Part shown: positions 58,587-64,000 of the stretch, piece after piece
Position numbering within the stretch: the first letter of the stretch is position 1
Layout: each line of letters opens with the position of its first letter
Assembly: GCF_963678635.1 (NCBI RefSeq)
Contig: NC_087068.1
Coordinates: 8,314,027-8,378,026, forward strand
Source of the DNA: Symsagittifera roscoffensis
Taxonomy: Eukaryota; Xenacoelomorpha; Acoela; Convolutidae
Length of the DNA stretch: 64,000 nucleotides
Reading direction: 5' to 3'
Program-made: the position numbers and the translations under genes
The notes under the pieces: model-generated
Databases searched by the model: none
What the model saw: only the letters and a program-made list of their open reading frames with translations
What the model was told of the DNA's origin: nothing

Positions 58587-61500
58587 ATGGGCGTTGATCT
58601 CTTCTTTTATGGAGTATTTTTCGCTTTATTTACACGCGTACAATCAGAAACGGCGACAAGTGAAACTTCTGGATCACATGTACATGCACAAAGCTATAGT
58701 GAGTTGTTTTTCAAAATCTTTTCTTAATACGCACAAAAAAAATTGAAGTAAAATCACCTTAACTGAGCTAAGGTAGAAAAAAAATTAAGTTTTACCGTAA
58801 TTGAGTGTTGTAAATTTGAGTGAAATTAATGGAAGCCCCAGAGCCAAAGTTTTGATGAAAAAACCAAACATCTGATTTTCGTAAAGTGTAAGGTATTTTT
58901 GAAGGTTATTTTACCTTAACTTTTTTGATTTTCGAATGATTTTCATTTAAAAGCGCATGAAAATACGCTGACAGTATATTAGACGCATGTAAAAGAAGTT
59001 ACGTTCTCTAGTAATGAAAATGAAAATGGCGCGAGAATCGAGAACGATTACTGGCTTCAAAAGTGGAGTTTAGTTTGGGTGTTATTGCAGAAAAATATAT
59101 ATCTATTGATCCAGTGTTTACCATTGCGATAAGCAAGGGTATAGCAAATGAGATGGTAGTTTTTTTCCATAGAAAATTTTGTTTGCAGGATGACTGAAAT
59201 TGGTCGCGTCCAGACAATTCAGTCAAAGACAATTAAGCCGATTTGAAATACAGACAATTCAGCCAAAAGTATGCAGACAATTCAGCCAATAATAGTGACC
59301 GCCGCAATCGCGTCAAGGTTTTGCGAGCTTGCCATCAGAGGGTAGGACTCTATACGAAATTTAGAGCCGGTTATCACCATCGGCGACCTTAAACCGAGAA
59401 ATAACTCCAATTCCGATTTTTTTCTTTCGAATCTAGCGTTTTGTAAAACAGGCTGAATTGTCGGTATATTTTTGGATGAATTGTCTGATTTTCAAATTGG
59501 CAGAATTGTCTGATTTTCAAATTAGCTGAATTGTCTGTGCGTCGAAATTAGTCAAGTTTTTCAAATGTGTTTTCTTATGTAGTACTACTATCTTGTTCTG
59601 AAATTTTTGCAGACAATTAAGCCAATAAAGTATGCAGACAATTCAGCCAATAATAGTGACCGCCGCAATCGCGTCAAGGTGTTGCGAGCTTGCCAACAGA
59701 GGGTAGGACTCTATACGAAATTTAGAGCCGGTTATCACCACCGGCGATCTTAAACCGAGAAATAACTCCAATTCCGATTTTTTTCTTTCGAATCTAGCGT
59801 TTTGTAAAACAGGCTGAATTGTCGGTATATTTTTGGATGAATTGTCTGATTTTCAAATTGGCTGAGTTGTCTGATTTTCAAATTAGCTGAATTGTCTTTG
59901 GCCGAATTGTCTGTGCGTCGAAATTAGTCAAGTTTTTCAAATGTGTTTTCTTATGTAGTACTACTGTATCTAGTTCTGAAATTTTTGTCGACCATTTTGA
60001 TTTTACCTTATTTGGATTTCGCATTTTTTATTTTGATTTTTTTTATTATCGTGTCTGAATGCAATCAATTTTTCTTGCCTTTTTGCTTAGACGGATTTTT
60101 AGCCAGAGTTCGTACAGATTTAGGACAAGTGTTTTTGTGTTAATTTTTTGAAAGTTTTTTTTAAAGATATGAGATTTCACTTTTGGTTTTACTTCCGCTT
60201 CAATTTTGGTTTTACTTTAAGAGGGATTAGCCTTAAGGGGATCTATTTGTTGGCTTATAATTTTATCCGCTTCGCCTCGACGTGTGAAATGCCTCGATCA
60301 GTTAGTTTGGTCAACAAATGTGTCAATCACAAAGATACTGGATAATCAAAGAGCTTTTAGGTGACATATTTTTCTTTTAACTCGAAATTTGAATTTTTTT
60401 TCAGAGTCAATTATTTTAGGGTGTCTTTGAGTTCAGTGACTCAATGAATCAGTAATCAGTGACATACTCTAGGATTTTTATAGTATAGCAATCGGAGGTC
60501 TTGCCTTAAGTTAGCTATTACTTATTTTCCAAAACTCACTCGCTATTCGCTTAGAGCCTCCGATTTCGAACCTGCACTAATTTTATTACAATGAATCCGT
60601 ACGAATTCGTTCCATTGCCATGTTTTTTCAGACCGTTTCATCAAGGAGCAGAATGCGACGGTGAATAAAAAGTACCATGGCTCAGTGTCGGTTGATGACG
60701 ACAATGTAGTCTACAAGTTCGAACATGTGCAAGTGGGGGTGCACGAGAACATTCAGATTGAACTGTCGGTGGTCGGTGGCGACTACGATCCAGCTTTGCC
60801 ACCCCTATTCGCAGGTATTTTATGATTACCATTAATACTATATAGTAGTGTTATAGTACTGTGATGCACTTCGTTTGAGGAAGCTGGTTACCAGATGCCA
60901 TAAGTCGTCGGTTTGCATCAAGTAGCGGTTCATTGATCCCGCATTTTTGATTCGATAGGAAAATTGATGGCTATTGCCGCAACTACAGAGTCAAGTAGGA
61001 CAGGGATTTTAGTGTGCAATTTTCAGATCATCATTTTTCCAAATCCGACGGGACTGAAAATCCACTATCGTGTACTGAGTTTTTTTTGCTGCCTTCTTCT
61101 TGGTAGCTGGATGTTTACCTGGACCTCTAGATGTTTTTCTTTTCCCTAGAGCAACCTAAGGGAAAGAGCTGCACCAACGTCGACCAAAAAAGTGGGGGAT
61201 TTTTGAAATAGTAGCTGAGATCCTATGTAAGTGCGGCATTATTCCTGCCTTTTGACTATGATCTAAAGTGGCGTTGTGGCGCATCGGAAGTGATGGTGAA
61301 CAGCAATCATATGATTGCGGGTTCAAATCGCACGTGCGCTGCAATTTACAAGGTGAGCTGTTGTAAGATAGCTATAGTTTAGCTAAGCTTAAATAATTAA
61401 CCGTCAGCTGAGGCCTCTGGCTGGTTAACTAAAAAGAAACGTCATGTGTGTTTTTGCAGTTGTACGGACTAGTGAGAACATCATGTCGTTCCAAGTGCCA

Positions 61501-63710
61501 GTGATGATCGGGGAGAGACTCTACTCGGATGTGTCCCGCACCCTCTGTACTGCCCCGAATGCATCGGAAGAGCTGAACACATTCTTCATAGACTTGTCCA
61601 CTCTCTCCGCTCGCAGATACAACTTCACTCTATCCACTACAGTCATTGACTCATCCCAGCTCAAGTTAGATTGGTTGTACTTTTTTTCGTTTGTTTTTGC
61701 TGAATGTGGTAGCGGAATTAGGAAGAAGCGAATAGGGTACGGGACGGGCTTCCGTTGATCAGGGAACAACTGTCATAGTTTTTAAAGACAGCTTAGACGT
61801 TGGTAAAAGTGTTTTCCTTCGAAATTGGATGACGTTTATTTGCTGTGTTACAACGCACTATCGTGAATTTTCTTTTTTAGGGGCACAGGACACGCCCTTC
61901 TGCATGTGTCTCCGTCGCAACCACAAGTGCTCTCCTACCAACTGAAACCAGGAGAGGATGAGTCCCACTCGTCAGTGCTGGTGAAGTTCGAATCAGATGA
62001 CAACTACTGCTCCATTGTGTCTGTCCAGAATGCTCAATGTCCAGTGTATGACCAGGTGGACGATGTGGCATATGAGGGAGTCCATCAGTACTTCACTAAG
62101 AAGGCGGGAATCGTAGTGTCGGTTAGTACCACGATGAAAACATTTAATATTTAAGCCTTCTAACCATTCTTTACTCCCGAGTACTTCCAAGACCGCAAGA
62201 TGTTAGAAGACGATAAGAGAATCCATCAATTTCTTTCTGCGTGGCAACTTTCTTAACTCTTCCAAAGACCGCTGCATCTTAAAGAGACCATATTGGAATA
62301 AAGATTTATGCTGGAATAACATTTGCCTGGTATATACAAATTGACTGTCCTTTAACCTCGGACACTTTGATGCTCTAGAGGGTTGTTACAGTTCCTTATT
62401 AAACATAATTCTCTCTAACTACGGAGCTACATGTTTTATTGTAATTTAACTTGACATTTAACTTGTTTCAGCGTGAACGACTGAAGTCAGACTGGTTCTT
62501 CATTGTTGTCATAGTAGTCCCCACGAACGTCACATGCGACTCCTCCGATTCCCTCTACCCCCTCTCCTCTCCCTTCCTCTTCATGCCCCCCGCGAAGTTT
62601 CCCCCCTCCCCCAATGCACACAGTCATATCAGTCTATCTACTAAGAAGAGTGCGGAGTTGTATAAAAAGAGATGGGAAGATGTTTTGAGAATTAATGACA
62701 AGCAGTCGAAAAAGGTCACCATCACTATAGTCAGAACTGGCGAGAGTGAGTGCTCTGGTTTTGAAGTCTTAATGTGACTTTTCACGTAATAAGTCCGCGT
62801 GTTTTTTTGTTCAGAAGGAATATCATACATAATTTAAGTAAAACGAGTGCAGTTATAACGAAAAATAATCATAGTTATCAACAAGGTTATAAAATTTGAG
62901 GACTATTAGGAGAAAGTTTCATTTGTTAGAATTTCATTTTTAGTGTTGTTGCCTTAACAAAATGAAATTGACGCGCATAATCTGCTTGTTTAGAGGAGAT
63001 CTATTTCACTGCGACTGTGACTGCATTGGTGGCATTCGGATCCTTCTATTTCGTTTTCTTCATCTACGCCCTCGCCCAGTTTTGCAAGTGAGGAATCAAA
63101 TATTTCAAAACTCGAATTATAAGTGAACGGGGAAGTTAATTTCAGGTTATAGTTTCAAACAAGTAAATTCAAAATTAAATAGTTAATTAACTAGTTAAAT
63201 TATTTTTTTTTCGTGAGTTTGAAATGCCATGTTGTTCCGAAGAGACAAATCGAAATGAAGTGTATAGACTTTTTAGGATCTTTTTACTTGTTCCATTCAA
63301 GTTCGCAAATCTCAAAATATAAAAGCAGAAATGAAAATGCTCTAATCTGATTAGTTCCAAATACTGTTGGAAAAACGCATTAAAGTCACTAGTGGATCGC
63401 TTCTAAGTAAAGTGGGCGGAATAAGTGAAAAGAGTTTGAGTACCCAAATAGCAAAGATCGATTGCTTTCAGAAACAGAGCTCTCCAAGAGCAGTACAGGC
63501 GTCAGACTCTGGATCTAGACAACGACTGTGATCCAGGACTGCTGGACTCCACAGTTCCAATTTCTGTATGCGATAGCAACGGAGTCTCGTCATCGATACG
63601 AGATATATCACACAGTGCAGTGAATGTGCACTCTGGGAATAGTGTAAGAAGTGGAAGTGCAGTACATAGAAGCAGAGCAATTAGTAACAAAATCGAGTCG
63701 TCTAATCAAG
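58587..63710 (+). CDS. SID-1/SIDT family dsRNA transporter, 5' part, spliced, runs off the window
   Basis: Exons: 58587-58698, 60632-60814, 61460-61664, 61881-62121, 62472-62745, 62994-63087, 63478-63710 (about 447 codons; all phases join; the rest lies beyond the window). Exon 1 encodes a signal peptide (MGVDLFFYGVFFALFTRVQS). The ectodomain shows KYHGSVSVDDDNVVYKFEHV, then VVRTSENIMSFQVPVMIG, EVSRTLC-like SDVSRTLCTAP and VSPSQPQVLSYQLKPGEDES. These are followed by the hallmark CSIVSVQNAQCPVYDQVDDV, VHQYFTKKAGIVVS and SDWFFIVVIVVPTNVTC. NxS/T sites are present. Exon 6 gives the first transmembrane helix (YFTATVTALVAFGSFYFVFF). Exon 7 encodes the Ser/Asp-rich loop before the later helices. 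Family members (SID-1, SIDT1/2) are multipass proteins that bind or move dsRNA or cholesterol at the plasma membrane or lysosome. Exon 7 uses the acceptor at 63477; the AG six bases upstream gives a stop. Confidence 0.93.
58699..60631 (+). other. SIDT intron 1
   Basis: Donor TATA/GTGAGT and acceptor TTTTTTCAG/AC. It carries the tandem duplicated repeat at 59210-59965. No further exon is needed, since exons 1 and 2 join in phase 1 and produce N-R-F-I-K. Confidence 0.7.
59210..59965. repeat. Tandem duplicated ~361-376 bp repeat with inverted 15-mers
   Basis: AAGTATGCAGACAATTCAGC at 59267 recurs at 59628, and the sequence stays nearly identical to TTTTCTTATGTAGTACTACT (ending near 59586 and 59962). 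The offset changes from 361 to 376 because of a 15-bp insertion. Within each unit, forward copies of CAGACAATTCAGCCAA at the start face inverted copies (TTGGCTGAATTGTCTG variants) at the end. Confidence 0.9.
61268..61343 (+). pseudogene. tRNA-like relic in a SIDT intron
   Basis: TGGCGCATCGGAAGTGATGG resembles an A box. GCGGGTTCAAATCGCAC forms a B box and partial T stem. The acceptor stem pairs poorly and the anticodon region contains the palindrome GCAATCATATGATTGC. It is a tRNA-derived relic or SINE head, not a functional tRNA. Confidence 0.45.
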
Positions 63711-64000
63711 GTTCGTGAAGTCAGTGTTCAGTTGTTGATTTAGCTAGACCGCTGCTCAACTAAAACCGGGGAATGTACCATCATGTAACAGTCGTTCAGA
63801 TTGCACAATTTCACAACGAAAACCCAATGAATTTCGTTGAACTGCCACACGCGACGAAAGAGAAATTAGGTCCTATAGTCATTGGCTCTAGGCCAGGAAC
63901 ACTAGCTACCGTGCTTCTAGACGTCGATACGTTCCGAAACAATCTAAATGTGGTTCAAGGGCAAGTTACAGTTTTTAGGCAACTAATAAAATGTCGCCCA
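63711..64000 (+). other. SIDT intron at the window edge
   Basis: Follows the exon 7 donor (CAAG/GTTCGT). No further exon was recognised before the window ends. Confidence 0.5.

Noticed and set aside
59943..60345. Hydrophobic frames as the SIDT signal-peptide exon
   Set aside because: The exon at 58587-58698 gives a proper ATG, a signal peptide and a phase-1 donor that fits exon 2. The later frames lack a good ATG context and donor.
63472..63477. Upstream acceptor (TTTCAG ending 63471) for SIDT exon 7
   Set aside because: Using it brings a stop codon after about 16 codons. The AG at 63476-63477 keeps a long open frame.

Overview
The window is AT-rich nuclear DNA from an animal. It holds four spliced genes, all on the + strand, with GT-AG introns from about 100 bases to several kilobases (one intron is GC-AG). 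The genes belong to animal or broadly eukaryotic families: Eyes absent (EYA), an ankyrin-repeat protein with a glycoside hydrolase 20-like domain, STEEP1 (CXorf56, STING ER exit protein) and a SID-1/SIDT double-stranded-RNA transporter. Together with CR1/L2-like LINE remains, hAT transposons, tRNA-derived SINEs and many MITEs, this points to an invertebrate metazoan. The sequence alone does not settle the phylum.

Layout. 1-12,500 is a gene-free tandem satellite of roughly 505-580 bp units with T-rich + strand. It contains a five-unit higher-order repeat of about 2.69 kb and decays towards the gene side. 12,500-14,640 is unique DNA and the likely EYA upstream region. 14,641-21,449 is EYA: 11 coding exons, 779 codons plus stop. 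21,450-25,168 is intergenic, with two tRNA-like relics and short hairpin repeats. 25,169-31,849 is the ankyrin/GH20-like gene: 4 coding exons, 979 codons plus stop. Its third intron carries a decayed ~165-bp tandem array and a 478-bp hAT-type MITE with an intact 8-bp target duplication. 31,850-48,550 is a repeat-rich intergenic stretch. It has two copies of a >1.2-kb element with gag-like ORF remains, a 1,312-bp hAT copy with its 8-bp target duplication, a ~15-bp minisatellite, foldback elements and a LINE 3' end.

48,558-58,037 is the STEEP1 homologue (4 coding exons, 248 codons plus stop). Its introns are packed with SINEs, two MITE families, a 29-bp perfect palindrome, a tandem ~863-bp duplication and a 200-base assembly gap. 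58,587-63,710 is the 5' part of a SIDT gene: signal peptide, extracellular domain and first membrane helix. It runs off the right edge.

How the genes fit together. EYA is a transcriptional co-activator/phosphatase and shows no functional link to its neighbours. STEEP1 and SIDT lie head-to-tail only 549 bp apart. Both have vertebrate relatives tied to sensing or moving foreign nucleic acid (STING trafficking; dsRNA transport), so the pairing deserves attention. All exon joins were checked for reading phase: the EYA, ankyrin/GH20-like and STEEP1 models each total an exact multiple of three.
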